Shown: piece after piece, positions 1 through 8,209 of the stretch
How positions within the stretch are numbered: position 1 is the stretch's first letter
How the letters are laid out: each line of letters begins with the position of its first letter
Source of the DNA: Bacillota bacterium
GTDB lineage: Bacteria; Bacillota; Clostridia; Christensenellales; Aristaeellaceae
Length of the DNA: 64,000 nucleotides
Reading direction: 5' to 3'
NCBI GenBank assembly: GCA_023404345.1
Contig: JAEYCB010000025.1
Location: 56,630-120,629 of the forward strand
Notes under the pieces: generated by a model
Seen by the model: only the letters and a program-made list of their open reading frames with translations
What the model was told of the DNA's origin: nothing
Database searches by the model: none
Program-made: the position numbers and the translations under genes

Positions 1-2
1 TG

Positions 3-356
3 GATACGCTCTTTGGCAGCACGCCATACACCGAGGATGTTGAGGAACTCAGGCGCAGGTTATCCGGCGAAAGCCGTCCGGAGGTGGCGCTATGCGCCAA
101 CAACCGCATCGCCCTGGAATGCCTGCAATCTGCCATGCAGCTGGGGCTGCGTATTCCTCAGGACCTGGCGCTGATGACCTTTGACCGCTATCCCTTTTCT
201 CAGCTGCTCATTCCCCGCCTCACCGCCGTGGAGGTAGATATGTTCGATATGGGATCGGAGGCGGCGCGCTTTCTTCTTCAAAAGATAAAAAAGCCAAGGC
301 TGCAGGCGCAAACCTTCTGCACTACTCCCCGGCTGATTGAAGGGGAATCCACCTGA
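3..356 (+). CDS. LacI-family transcriptional regulator, C-terminal part (cut by window edge)
   Basis: The reading frame is open from the left edge and stops at TGA 354-356, so only about 117 C-terminal residues are visible. They match the end of the sugar-binding (periplasmic-binding-like) domain of LacI/GalR repressors. A stretch on canonical lines (ALCANNRIALECLQ, then GLRIPQDLALMTFD) is the usual region where an effector-side loop is followed by the conserved 'P-D-x-x-x-x-x-F-D' segment, and the tail ends with the typical TTPRLI-x-E-S. The DNA-binding domain lies outside the window. It converges on the minus-strand operon ending at 705. The family assignment is from residue pattern; the regulated genes are not visible. 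Confidence 0.8.
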   Translation, partial: DTLFGSTPYTEDVEELRRRLSGESRPEVALCANNRIALECLQSAMQLGLRIPQDLALMTFDRYPFSQLLIPRLTAVEVDMFDMGSEAARFLLQKIKKPRLQAQTFCTTPRLIEGEST

Positions 357-453
357 ACGGCTCGTGTTTTATGCAACGGCAGATTTCGCCGTTTATCTTT
401 CGTTAAGTTGTTCTTTGATACAGGTATGGTTCGCAGGCAACGCAGGGGCCCCG

Positions 454-495
454 TCATTTTGTACATGTTAAACGTTCATAGTCATTTTTCATCAT
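454..495 (-). other. Possible 13-codon leader or relic ORF with strong ribosome binding site
   Basis: On the minus strand a consensus Shine-Dalgarno (complement of 501-507, AGGAGGA) sits 5 nt before ATG 495, giving a 13-codon ORF that stops at 454. A TACAAT -10-like hexamer (complement of 541-546) lies upstream. The ORF is too short for any family assignment. It could be a leader peptide or the remaining start of a deleted gene, and transcription would continue antisense into the LacI-type gene. Confidence 0.25.
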
Positions 496-511
496 GACAC
501 TCCTCCTATTC

Positions 512-548
512 GTTACTTTGTGAAACCGCAAAGTTGTTTCATTGTAAC
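512..548. promoter_or_regulatory. Interrupted dyad, operator-like
   Basis: Perfect half sites TGAAAC (521-526) and GTTTCA (536-541) are flanked by a second pair, GTTAC (512-516) and GTAAC (544-548). The dyad overlaps the -10-like hexamer of the minus-strand mini-ORF, which is where a repressor site would be expected. Which regulator binds is unknown; the neighbouring LacI-type protein is a candidate by position only. Confidence 0.35.
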
Positions 549-617
549 AGCAGGAGGTTTCTTTTTATAAGCTTAAACCTTTCCCCCCATCAGCAAGCTG
601 GTGTGTTTTTGGGACAA

Positions 618-654
618 GAAAACCGTTTCCGCGTTTTTCGCGAAAACGGTTTTC
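618..654 (-). terminator. Stem-loop downstream of the inositol-monophosphatase gene
   Basis: Two 16-nt arms (618-633 and 639-654) pair with one mismatch around a 5-nt loop. It lies 50 nt beyond the stop of the minus-strand operon at 705, so it probably ends that transcript, although the following T-run is short. The arms also resemble LacI-type half sites (GAAAACGGTTTTC), so an operator role is possible. Confidence 0.5.
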
Positions 655-704
655 CAATATAACCTCTGATTCTCAATCAAAGTCCAGAGAAGGACAACGT
701 CCCA

Positions 705-1466
705 TCATGCAAAAGCAGCCAGCAATGCATCATGTACCAGTCCGTTGGAGGCTGCCAGCGGCGCACTGCGCCCTTTCATTTTCGGGGATTGGCCATTTTC
801 CAGCAACGTCAGTCTCCCACCCGCCTCGGTGAGAATCAGCCAGCCCGCGGCGTAATCCCAGGGGTAGAGGTAATGAAACACCGAGGCCGTGAAGCGCCCG
901 CAGGCCGTATAGCACAAATCCAGCGCCGCTGAGCCGGTAAAGCGTATGCCTCTGCCACAGGTATGCAGTGCAAACACGCGCTCGAAGTAGGCATGCTGCC
1001 CCTCGCCCGCCGTCGCAGGTCCGGCCTCCACGCCCACCACCGCTTCCTCCAACGTTTCGTCGGCATTTACATGGATGGGCTGACCGTTGAGCGTAGCGCC
1101 TTTCCCCAGCTCAGCCAGAAACATCTCACGCGTAAAGGGATTGCACACGCCTGCTGCCATAAGCTGTCCATCCTCGGCATAGCCGCAGGAGATACCGCTG
1201 AGCTGCATATGGTACATCAGGTTGGTTGTTCCGTCGATAGGGTCCACAATAAACACCCTGCCGCTCAGGTCTCCGGCGTCCGCCTCTTCTTCACTGAACA
1301 CCCGGCTTCCGGCGACCAGACGGGGAAGGGCACCGCGCAGGTAACGGTCAACGGCCAGATCAACGCTAGTCACAAAGTCGGACTTTCCCTTGCTCTGCAC
1401 ACTCAGGCTCTCCGTCAGAGTCAGCTCGCCGGCCTGGCGCAGCGTACGTTCCAGTTCCTCAAGCAT
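705..1466 (-). CDS. Inositol monophosphatase family phosphatase
   Basis: A 253-residue protein of the Mg-dependent inositol monophosphatase/SuhB/CysQ superfamily, which hydrolyses phosphomonoesters such as inositol-1-phosphate. Metal ligands are visible: E59-E60 in the SEE motif, the DPIDGTTN motif at 75-82 (D75, D78), and D204 in the PWDYAAG motif at 202-208. Length is normal for the family. The start at ATG 1466 follows a GGGGGAGGG ribosome binding site. It is the last gene of the CUT1 ABC operon, 30 nt after an MBL-fold hydrolase, which suggests it dephosphorylates a product derived from the imported compound. Family members also act on PAPS, fructose-1,6-bisphosphate or histidinol phosphate, so the substrate is inferred only from context. 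Confidence 0.88.
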   Translation of the reverse strand: MLEELERTLRQAGELTLTESLSVQSKGKSDFVTSVDLAVDRYLRGALPRLVAGSRVFSEEEADAGDLSGRVFIVDPIDGTTNLMYHMQLSGISCGYAEDGQLMAAGVCNPFTREMFLAELGKGATLNGQPIHVNADETLEEAVVGVEAGPATAGEGQHAYFERVFALHTCGRGIRFTGSAALDLCYTACGRFTASVFHYLYPWDYAAGWLILTEAGGRLTLLENGQSPKMKGRSAPLAASNGLVHDALLAAFA

Positions 1467-1496
1467 GGCTTTCCCTCCCCCGCCGTAAGGCGTGGT

Positions 1497-2180
1497 TCAT
1501 TTCTCCGCTTCCACCACGGAAAATCCCATCTCCCGCAGCATCCCGGCGTAATCGCCGTCCAGATGCATACAGTACACGCCCGCACGTTTTTCCGGAGGAA
1601 TACGCTCCGCCAACCGCTTGTAGCAGCAATGTGCCGAAGATTCATGGCTGGCAGTATCATGGTAGAGGCGCGCGATATTCCCGTTCAGATACCCATTGGC
1701 CACCGCGTCGGGCAAAATGGCCGAATCGCCGCTGAAGTAGATGGTTTCGCCACTGCCGCTGATCAAATAACCAAAGGCGCTCATATCCTCAGCATGAGGT
1801 ACCTCCACAGGTCTGGCACTCACAGGGCAATCCGCTTCCAACGCGGACAGGTAGCGGTAGAAACTGGGGGCAATACCTTGTAGCGCCAGCATGCGAACCA
1901 CTGTATCCAACGGATGAACCACGCTCACCTGCATCTTCAGCACGCAATGGGTATAGGAAATCAGCGAAGCAAGCGATCCGGCGTGGTCGGCGTGCAGGTG
2001 GGTCAGCAGCACGTACACATGCTTATAGCGCGTAAGGTCAAAGCGGCGGTACACCTTTTCAAAGGCGCTTTCGCCAAAATCCAGGAAGAACAGGTCTCCA
2101 TCGGCCTCAAAGTAAGCGTTGGTATTGCCCTCAACGGGGTAGAAGGCAGCTCCCCGGCCCAGAAATTTCAGGTCAAGCAT
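1497..2180 (-). CDS. MBL-fold metallo-hydrolase
   Basis: A 227-residue metallo-beta-lactamase-fold enzyme. The metal-binding motif HLHADH occupies residues 61-66, a further ligand Asp lies in YFSGDS (D152), and a C-terminal His is in CMHLDG (H206). This dinuclear-zinc arrangement fits the RNase Z/PhnP-like phosphodiesterase branch better than true beta-lactamases. No signal peptide is seen, so it should act in the cytoplasm. Its ribosome binding site overlaps the 3' end of the upstream permease gene and the gap is 6 nt, so it is translationally linked to the transporter. With the downstream phosphatase it could form a two-step route, phosphodiester to phosphomonoester to free polyol, but that pathway is inference. 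Lactonase activity is an alternative. Confidence 0.85.
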   Translation of the reverse strand: MLDLKFLGRGAAFYPVEGNTNAYFEADGDLFFLDFGESAFEKVYRRFDLTRYKHVYVLLTHLHADHAGSLASLISYTHCVLKMQVSVVHPLDTVVRMLALQGIAPSFYRYLSALEADCPVSARPVEVPHAEDMSAFGYLISGSGETIYFSGDSAILPDAVANGYLNGNIARLYHDTASHESSAHCCYKRLAERIPPEKRAGVYCMHLDGDYAGMLREMGFSVVEAEK

Positions 2181-2186
2181 CGGCTG

Positions 2187-3008
2187 TCACTCCTTGACGC
2201 CCGCGCTGACAAAGCTGTTCATGAACTGCTTTTGCATGATGAAGAACGCCAGCAGCAACGGGGCAATAATGATGAGGGTCGCGGCGCAGACGTTGGCCCA
2301 CTGCATGTCGGCCTCCTTGGATTTGGCAAAGATGGCCAGGCCCACCGTCAGCGTACGGTTGGTGGGGGACTTGGTCACGATCAGCGGCCAGAGATAGTTG
2401 TTCCAGTGGTAGCTGACCGAGATGACCGCAAAGGACATGTATGCTGCCTTGGCGCAGGGCATATACACCTGCCAGATGGTCTGCTGCAGATTGGCACCGT
2501 CGATGCGCGCAGCCTCGCCAAAGGCACGCGGCACGGTCTTGAAATGCTGTCTGAGCAGGAAGATGGCCAGTGCACTGCCCAGGAAGGGCGCCATGATACC
2601 CAGTTTGGTGTCGATCAGGCCCATTTCGGAAAGCGTCATGAAGTTGGGGATAATCAGCACGTCGTTGGGGATGATGATCTGCATGAAGATCACCACAAAC
2701 ATCAGCGCCTGTCCCTTAAAGTTGTAAAATGCAAGGGCATAACCCGCCAGCGTGGAGGTGACGAACTGGATAGCAAAGGTGACCACCACCAGGATGATGG
2801 TGTTGAGGTAGTACTGACCGAAGGGGATGGCGTTCCACACATAGGTCAGATTATCGGTCGTAAAGGGGGTGTTGGGGATGAAGGACATGTTGAACGACGG
2901 TTCGGTCAAGGCCGTACCGATCAGCCACACCAGCGGCGCAAGCCAGATCAGGCCCAACAGCACAGACAGCGCGGTCAGCGCGCCGGAATTGAACTTTTTC
3001 AGCGTCAT
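2187..3008 (-). CDS. CUT1 sugar ABC transporter permease (MalG-like)
   Basis: A 273-residue inner-membrane permease with six predicted hydrophobic segments and the EAA loop (EAARIDGA), which contacts the ATPase, in the expected position in the second half. ATG 3008 is preferred over upstream starts because GGGAGGAAG lies just before it. It follows the MalF-like gene with 20 nt between the MalF stop and this start. In the CUT1 family the two permeases form a heterodimer driven by two ATPase subunits. No ATPase gene is in the operon, as is common in Bacillota where one MsmX-type ATPase serves many importers. The substrate cannot be read from the permease. Confidence 0.92.
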   Translation of the reverse strand: MTLKKFNSGALTALSVLLGLIWLAPLVWLIGTALTEPSFNMSFIPNTPFTTDNLTYVWNAIPFGQYYLNTIILVVVTFAIQFVTSTLAGYALAFYNFKGQALMFVVIFMQIIIPNDVLIIPNFMTLSEMGLIDTKLGIMAPFLGSALAIFLLRQHFKTVPRAFGEAARIDGANLQQTIWQVYMPCAKAAYMSFAVISVSYHWNNYLWPLIVTKSPTNRTLTVGLAIFAKSKEADMQWANVCAATLIIIAPLLLAFFIMQKQFMNSFVSAGVKE

Positions 3009-3028
3009 GGTTCTCTTCCTCCCTTGCA

Positions 3029-3928
3029 TCAGGCGTAGTGGATCTTGCGGTCCTGGCTGAAAAAGCGCGGCATGGACACCACCAGCAGCAGCACCAGCAT
3101 AATCACCGTCAGCGCGGAGGAAACGCCATAGTTCATATTGGTGAAGCCCTGTTGATAGATGTAGTACAGAAGAAGCGTACTGGCATTATTGGGCGCGCCC
3201 TCAGTCATGATGATGACATGATCGGCCAGCTTGAAGCAGTTGGTGAAGGCGATCGTGGACACAAACAGCGTGGTGGGGGCCAGCAGGGGCAGCGTAATGT
3301 GGCGGAAGGTGCGCCAGCCAGTCGCGCCGTCAATGGAGGCAGCCTCCAGCACGTCGGCGTTGATGCTCTGCAGGCCGGAGAGGAAGAACACCATCAGATA
3401 TCCCGCTTCGCGCCATACATACATCACGGCCATGGCAGGCAGCACCGTGTCCTTGTTGGACAGCACGTTGAGCGGCCCCACGCCGATGGCGATCATGATC
3501 TGATCGAACAGGCCGTTGCGCGCCATGTAGATGAACATCCACACGCTGGCGATGGCGATCATGGGCATGACGGAGGGGTAAAAATAGCTGGTACGGATAA
3601 AGCCGATATGACGTCCTTTGCGGTTGACCAGCATGGCTAGCGCCAAGCCCAGCACCATGCTGGGAATCACAGTATAGAGTGCAAAAACAGCGGTGTTGCG
3701 CATCACCTTCCAGAAAGTAGCGTTGCGAAACAGACGCGCGAAGTTGTCAAAGGCGATAAATTCGGGAGCCTCCATGCCCATGCGGTACTTGGTCAGGCTC
3801 AGGTACACGCTGCGAAGGACCGGGTACACCGTAAAGATCAGCATAATGATCAGCGCAGGTGCGATCAGGCCCCAGGCGGTCAGCACTTCCTTGCGGCGGC
3901 GCTCTGCGGCGGTGGAGATGCGGTTCAT
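3029..3928 (-). CDS. CUT1 sugar ABC transporter permease (MalF/UgpA-like)
   Basis: A 299-residue polytopic membrane protein with the N-terminal LIAPALIIMLIFTVYP helix typical of MalF/UgpA permeases and the EAA loop LEAASIDGATGW. The reading frame extends upstream to 3979, but the ATG at 3928 has an AGAGAGG ribosome site at 9 nt spacing, so the shorter start is chosen. It is preceded by the binding-protein gene and an intercistronic hairpin, and followed by its MalG-type partner. The pair forms the membrane channel of an importer for a mono-, oligo- or phospho-sugar. Confidence 0.92.
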   Translation of the reverse strand: MNRISTAAERRRKEVLTAWGLIAPALIIMLIFTVYPVLRSVYLSLTKYRMGMEAPEFIAFDNFARLFRNATFWKVMRNTAVFALYTVIPSMVLGLALAMLVNRKGRHIGFIRTSYFYPSVMPMIAIASVWMFIYMARNGLFDQIMIAIGVGPLNVLSNKDTVLPAMAVMYVWREAGYLMVFFLSGLQSINADVLEAASIDGATGWRTFRHITLPLLAPTTLFVSTIAFTNCFKLADHVIIMTEGAPNNASTLLLYYIYQQGFTNMNYGVSSALTVIMLVLLLVVSMPRFFSQDRKIHYA

Positions 3929-3968
3929 GGCGTTCATCCTCTCTGGCATAAACGGTCGCAGGATACAA

Positions 3969-4001
3969 GGCGGGGCCACGGACTGTGCCCATGGCCCCGC
4001 C
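3969..4001 (-). other. Intercistronic stem-loop after binding-protein gene
   Basis: A perfect 10-bp G+C stem (3969-3978 with 3992-4001) sits between the binding-protein stop at 4018 and the permease start. No T-tract follows. In transporter operons such hairpins commonly protect the upstream message and lower downstream expression, which would give excess binding protein over permease. Equivalent structures follow the other two binding-protein genes in this window. Confidence 0.6.
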
Positions 4002-4017
4002 GCTTCAAGTGGGTGCG

Positions 4018-5304
4018 TTATTGATAGTCAAAGAGCAGGTCGTCACCCTGTTGCTGAGCAGCTTCCAGAGCCTCGGCGGCGGTCATTTCACCGGTCACAG
4101 CAGCCTGGATGTTGTCGTTGAGGATACGCCACATTTCGGCAGCGGAGTAGGTGGTCAGCTCGGGCTGCGCATAGGGCAGCTGCTGGTAGGCCACCAGCGC
4201 CTGCGGGAAGTCGGCGTAGTAATCCTTGAGCAGCTGGGTCTCATAGCAGCTCTCACGGGTGGCCACGTAGCCGGTGTCGATGGACCACTGGGCGGCGCGC
4301 TCGGTGGAGCAGCAGAACTTGATGAATTCCCATGCAGCTTTCTGGCGCTCCTCGGAGATGCCGTTGGTGATATAGAAGTTACCACCGCCGGTGGGCGCGC
4401 CCCACTGACGGCCCGCGGGCAGGAAGCACACGCCAAAATCAAAGGTGGCATTGTTCTTGATGTTGGTCAGGTTACCGGTGGTGTGGTAGATCATGGCCAC
4501 TTCGCCGGCCAGGAACTGGGTGGGCAGGTCAGTCCACTGCACAATGCCAGGAGCCATGCACTTGTACTTGTTCTGCAGGTCCAGCCAGAGCTGCAGGGCC
4601 TCGATGTTTTCGGGGGTATTGAAGTAGACTTCCTTGCCGTCGGCGCTCATCAGGCCCACGCCGTTGGTGCAGTTCTGCAGGGAGAAGCCCGTAAAGGCCC
4701 ACTGGGCGGAGCCGGAGTTGAGCGCGATGCCCACGCCATAGCGGTTCTCATTGGTCAGCTTCTGAGCATACTCGACCATTTCGTCCCAGGTAGTAGGAGG
4801 TGCTTCGGGGTCCAGGCCCACTTCCTTAAAGGCATCCTTGTTGTAGAACATAACCATCGTGGAGCGCTGGAAAGGAATGGAGTAGATGCTGCCGTCCACG
4901 TAGGAGTCCAGCATGAAGCCATCGATGAAGTCGTCCACAAAGGCCTGGCCTTCGGGATCAGCGGCGATCAGGTCATCCAGCGGCATGGCCATTTTGGTAT
5001 CGGCCATGGTGAAACGCTGCGTGGCCAGGCTCACGAACAAGTCAGGCGCGTTGCCGCCCTGGATAGCGGTCTGAATCGCCGTCACCGTGTCATCATAGTT
5101 GCCGGTGTAAACTGCCTGTACCTGCACGTCCGGATTTTCAGCGTTGAAGTCCGCAGTCATCTGGTCAATCAACTTGGCCGCATCGCCGCCAACGTTGACA
5201 GGGAAGTACATCGTAAGCTGCAGCGGTTCCTCCGCCAGAGCGGGAAGGACCAGAGAGCTTATCAGCATCATGAGTACAAGCGCGAAGCCGAGGAGTTTTT
5301 TCAT
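4018..5304 (-). CDS. Extracellular solute-binding protein, family 1 (CUT1 importer)
   Basis: A 428-residue family-1 solute-binding protein. A signal peptide of about 24 residues ends in the signal-peptidase-I motif ALA before EE, with no lipobox cysteine, so the mature protein is not an obvious lipoprotein. Internal segments (DLFVSLATQRF, FYNKDAF, PTTWDEMVEYAQKL, GGGNFYIT) match the two-lobed maltose/glycerol-3-phosphate-binding family. It is the first gene of the operon, with an AAGGAGG ribosome site and a near-consensus promoter, and diverges from the LacI/binding-protein fusion regulator. It would deliver substrate to the two permeases downstream. Family 1 binds sugars, glycerophosphodiesters and polyols; the partner enzymes hint at a phosphorylated polyol. 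Confidence 0.92.
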   Translation of the reverse strand: MKKLLGFALVLMMLISSLVLPALAEEPLQLTMYFPVNVGGDAAKLIDQMTADFNAENPDVQVQAVYTGNYDDTVTAIQTAIQGGNAPDLFVSLATQRFTMADTKMAMPLDDLIAADPEGQAFVDDFIDGFMLDSYVDGSIYSIPFQRSTMVMFYNKDAFKEVGLDPEAPPTTWDEMVEYAQKLTNENRYGVGIALNSGSAQWAFTGFSLQNCTNGVGLMSADGKEVYFNTPENIEALQLWLDLQNKYKCMAPGIVQWTDLPTQFLAGEVAMIYHTTGNLTNIKNNATFDFGVCFLPAGRQWGAPTGGGNFYITNGISEERQKAAWEFIKFCCSTERAAQWSIDTGYVATRESCYETQLLKDYYADFPQALVAYQQLPYAQPELTTYSAAEMWRILNDNIQAAVTGEMTAAEALEAAQQQGDDLLFDYQ

Positions 5305-5340
5305 GGGGCAGCCTCCTTATGTTTTTTTCTTGATGAAAGC

Positions 5341-5369
5341 ATGATAACGTAGAAAATGAATCGTGTCAA
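5341..5369 (-). promoter_or_regulatory. Sigma-A promoter of the 705-5304 operon
   Basis: On the minus strand TTGACA (complement of 5364-5369) is followed after 17 bp by TATCAT (complement of 5341-5346), placing the transcription start about 30 nt before the binding-protein start codon. It is a near-consensus housekeeping promoter. Confidence 0.75.
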
Positions 5370-5372
5370 TCG

Positions 5373-5388
5373 AAATTTTGGAAAATTT
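5373..5388. promoter_or_regulatory. Candidate operator between the divergent regulator and transporter
   Basis: A 7-bp dyad (AAATTTT 5373-5379, AAAATTT 5382-5388) lies just upstream of the -35 of the minus-strand promoter, within a cluster of CGAAA-like half sites near 5371, 5391 and 5469. The position suits control by the adjacent LacI-type fusion regulator; the link is inferred. Confidence 0.4.
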
Positions 5389-5419
5389 GTCGAAACCTCA
5401 CCCATTTTTTTAAAATTGT

Positions 5420-5449
5420 TTGCCAAATCATATCAGACAATGATATAAT
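5420..5449 (+). promoter_or_regulatory. Sigma-A promoter of the fusion regulator gene
   Basis: TTGCCA (5420-5425) and TATAAT (5444-5449) are spaced 18 bp apart and point toward the regulator at 5512. A CGAAACGATTCAA sequence lies just downstream, a possible site for autoregulation. Confidence 0.65.
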
Positions 5450-5511
5450 ATAGCCCAGATTAATTGGCGAAACGATTCAATTTATCTATATTTACGGATG
5501 CGAGGTGTCAT

Positions 5512-7722
5512 ATGGTAACCATCAAGGACATTGCCAAGGCTGCCGGCGTAGCGCAAGGCACGGTTTCCAACGTGCTCAACGGCCGCGGAAACGTAAGCAG
5601 TGAAAAGATCCGCCACGTGCTGGAGGTCAGCGAGGCCCTTGGCTACGTACCTAACGAGCGTGCAAAAATGCTGCGCAAGGGAAACGCCAAAACCCTGGGC
5701 GTGCTTTTACCCAACCCTCCCGCTCAGCACGAGCTGGACTTCTATTATAGTTTCAAGATTTATGCTGAAAGCCACGGCTACCGGGTACGCCAGTACCTGC
5801 CGCGCTCCATATGTCTGGAGGCAGAGGAAGCCGCTTTGCAGGAAGCCCGCAGCGACATGGTGGCGGGCATGGCTGTTTTTTCAAACTGCCTGCACCACAG
5901 CAGCTACCGGCCTGTCGAAAGCGCAGGGCAGGAGATGCGCCTTTTGTTTGTGGAACGCAAACCTAACTTTGAGGCGGCATACATCGGCTTTGATTATGAA
6001 AAAGCCGGCCGCGACATGGCGCAGAAGGCTCTGCAAAACGGCTACCGCCACGTAGGTCTGATCACTGATACACCCCGTTTTTCACACGCTGCGGCGTTCT
6101 ATCGCGGATTTACGCAGCGCCTCGAAGGTACTCCGGTGAAGATTACCGCCGTGCAAACCAACGAGCGGCGCAGGTTCCAAAATATATTGGAAGCGGATGG
6201 CCTGGCTCTGACCGACGCCGTCTTTGCCTCCAGCCTGACCTTTGCACAGACTGCCCGTGACGTGCTGACCTCCTTCTACGCAAAGGAAAGTCCCATCATC
6301 TACACGGTTTCTTCCATTCACACCTTACCGGAGATGGATTTTCAAAAATACGAGCTCAACTACCGTCTCTTGGGTAATACGGCAGCCCGGATGCTAGTCA
6401 GGCAAATCGAAAAAAACAGCCCATCCGAAACCCGGGTAATGGAGAACGCCGGTTTCCGCAGCTGGCTTTCTCCCTGCGCTGTGCGGTCTTCTCCGGCGCC
6501 CATTAATGTGCTTACGCTGGACAGTCCGACCGCCTATATCATGCGGCATATGGCCAGGCTCTACACCCGTCAGACGCAAATTCCCATTAATATCACCATC
6601 TATACTTATAATGAAATCTACGAAGCCTTCAACAGTCTGGATGATGACGCTATTTTCGATGTATTGCGTCTGGACGTGACATGGCTGAGTTGTTTTGCCG
6701 AGCGCATCCTGCGTCCGCTGGAGGAGATCGACCCTTCTGTCACCAGTCTGCTGAGTAACTTTCTGTCAGGAACAGCGGAGCAGTATGCATACGTAAACGG
6801 CGTAATGTACGCTGTGCCCAATACACCCAGCACGCAGATGCTCTTTTATCGGCGGGATCTGTTTTCCAGCGCCATTTACCGCCGCATGTACCAGGAGCTT
6901 CACCATCAGGAGCTCAGCGTACCGCAGACCTTCGAGGACTTTAACCGTGTGGCGGCCTTCTTTACCAAGGCAATCAATCCTGAATCGCCTGTGGATTATG
7001 GCGCTACGCTCACTTTCGGCTCCACAGGCGTGGCGGGAAGCGAATACCTGTCCCGTCTGTTTGGCTTGCAGGAAAACCTGTATCAAAGCGACGGAGAAAT
7101 CCGGCTGAACAGTCCCGTCGGCGTGCGTGCCTTGGAACAGCTAATGGAAGTGAAACGTTTCACTGACCCCCAGTACTGCTCCTGGTGGACCAATACGGCA
7201 GCCACCTTCGCCGAAGGAAACGTGGCCATGGCTATTCTATACAATAACTTTACCGCTCCGCTGCTGAGCCATCGTTCACGGGTACAGGATAGTATCGGTT
7301 ACGCCATGGTGCCGGGTGGACGGCCCGTCATTGGCGGCGGCGCACTGGGCGTTTCACGTTTTTCCCGCCAGCCGGAGCAGGCGCTGGATTTCATCCGCTG
7401 GCTCTCCAGCGAGCCCGTAGCTTCCGCCTGTACGCTGTTGGGAGGCGTATCTCCCTGTAAGCAATCCTATGATAACTATGAAATCATCAACAACTATCCC
7501 TGGCTGAAACTGGTCAAAAGCTGCTTCGGCGCCGCCAGAGGCCGCCGCATGCCCCCGCAATGCACCGTGCCCTTTGACGAGCGGCGTTTCATGAGCATCA
7601 TCGGTATGGCGGTCAAAAACGCCTACAGCGGTGCTCTAACTCCGCAAGCCGCCATGGACTATGCGCAAAAGCGCTTCGAGGAACAATTTGCTCAAAACCT
7701 GGCGCAGCTCAAGTCGCGTTAA
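5512..7722 (+). CDS. LacI-type repressor fused to a solute-binding-protein domain
   Basis: A 736-residue protein, about twice the length of a normal LacI repressor. Residues 1-25 form a LacI helix-turn-helix (VTIKDIAKAAGVAQGTVSNV) with hinge, residues about 55-325 resemble the LacI sensor domain (family-3 PBP fold, VGLITDTPRF), and from about residue 330 to the end the sequence resembles a family-1 extracellular solute-binding protein (PNTPSTQMLFYRRDLF, TWW-like SWWTNTAATFAEGNVAMA, GGGALGVSRFS). There is no signal peptide, so the extra binding domain is cytoplasmic. ATG 5512 is preferred because GAGGTG precedes it; an upstream in-frame codon at 5464 has no such site. The gene is divergent from a CUT1 operon whose binding protein belongs to the same family as its C-terminal domain, so it likely senses the imported ligand and controls that operon. 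Confidence 0.85.
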   Translation: MVTIKDIAKAAGVAQGTVSNVLNGRGNVSSEKIRHVLEVSEALGYVPNERAKMLRKGNAKTLGVLLPNPPAQHELDFYYSFKIYAESHGYRVRQYLPRSICLEAEEAALQEARSDMVAGMAVFSNCLHHSSYRPVESAGQEMRLLFVERKPNFEAAYIGFDYEKAGRDMAQKALQNGYRHVGLITDTPRFSHAAAFYRGFTQRLEGTPVKITAVQTNERRRFQNILEADGLALTDAVFASSLTFAQTARDVLTSFYAKESPIIYTVSSIHTLPEMDFQKYELNYRLLGNTAARMLVRQIEKNSPSETRVMENAGFRSWLSPCAVRSSPAPINVLTLDSPTAYIMRHMARLYTRQTQIPINITIYTYNEIYEAFNSLDDDAIFDVLRLDVTWLSCFAERILRPLEEIDPSVTSLLSNFLSGTAEQYAYVNGVMYAVPNTPSTQMLFYRRDLFSSAIYRRMYQELHHQELSVPQTFEDFNRVAAFFTKAINPESPVDYGATLTFGSTGVAGSEYLSRLFGLQENLYQSDGEIRLNSPVGVRALEQLMEVKRFTDPQYCSWWTNTAATFAEGNVAMAILYNNFTAPLLSHRSRVQDSIGYAMVPGGRPVIGGGALGVSRFSRQPEQALDFIRWLSSEPVASACTLLGGVSPCKQSYDNYEIINNYPWLKLVKSCFGAARGRRMPPQCTVPFDERRFMSIIGMAVKNAYSGALTPQAAMDYAQKRFEEQFAQNLAQLKSR

Positions 7723-8209
7723 CATACGGGTGGAAAAAGCTTGCGGCCCGGCGGATTTGTGCTACAAACAATTTCATTTCCACCCCAGCCGCCTGCACGC
7801 ACCGTACGCGAAACGCATCAATGCCTTTATGGCGTCTGGCATCAAAAAGCAAATCCGACCGCTAACAGCTTCCGAAATTAAGAACATTATTTGCAAGCGT
7901 GGTCATCCCATCATTCCGTGTAGCACACCATATCAGGATGAAATTGCCCCTGCGCAAGACGATGGAGCCTATCTGCACCCTCTGTTCAATTCCGGCCCCC
8001 GGTCACGCAGATGATTCGCAGGCCGGAAATGGGCATGGATGCGCCCCAACTGCTTCTGTCACAAAGGCTTAAGAGGCATTCCCCGCTCCGGGATGTGACT
8101 TTTAAACTGAGAAAAAGAGCAACATAAGCCTGATGTCATCCAAAAATACAGAAATCTTTTTTGCTTCCCGCAAAATTGTGGCAATTCTGTCTACAAAACA
8201 AAAAAGGGG
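7723..8209. other. Intergenic stretch without recognisable gene
   Basis: About 490 bp between the fusion regulator and the insertion-sequence remnant. I see no ORF with a ribosome site, no strong terminator and no family match. Base composition becomes more A+T-rich toward the mobile island. It may contain debris from the insertion events. Confidence 0.5.

Noticed and set aside
7661..8014. 117-codon ORF overlapping the end of the fusion regulator
   Set aside because: Starts inside the regulator in another frame, has no ribosome site and no recognisable family.
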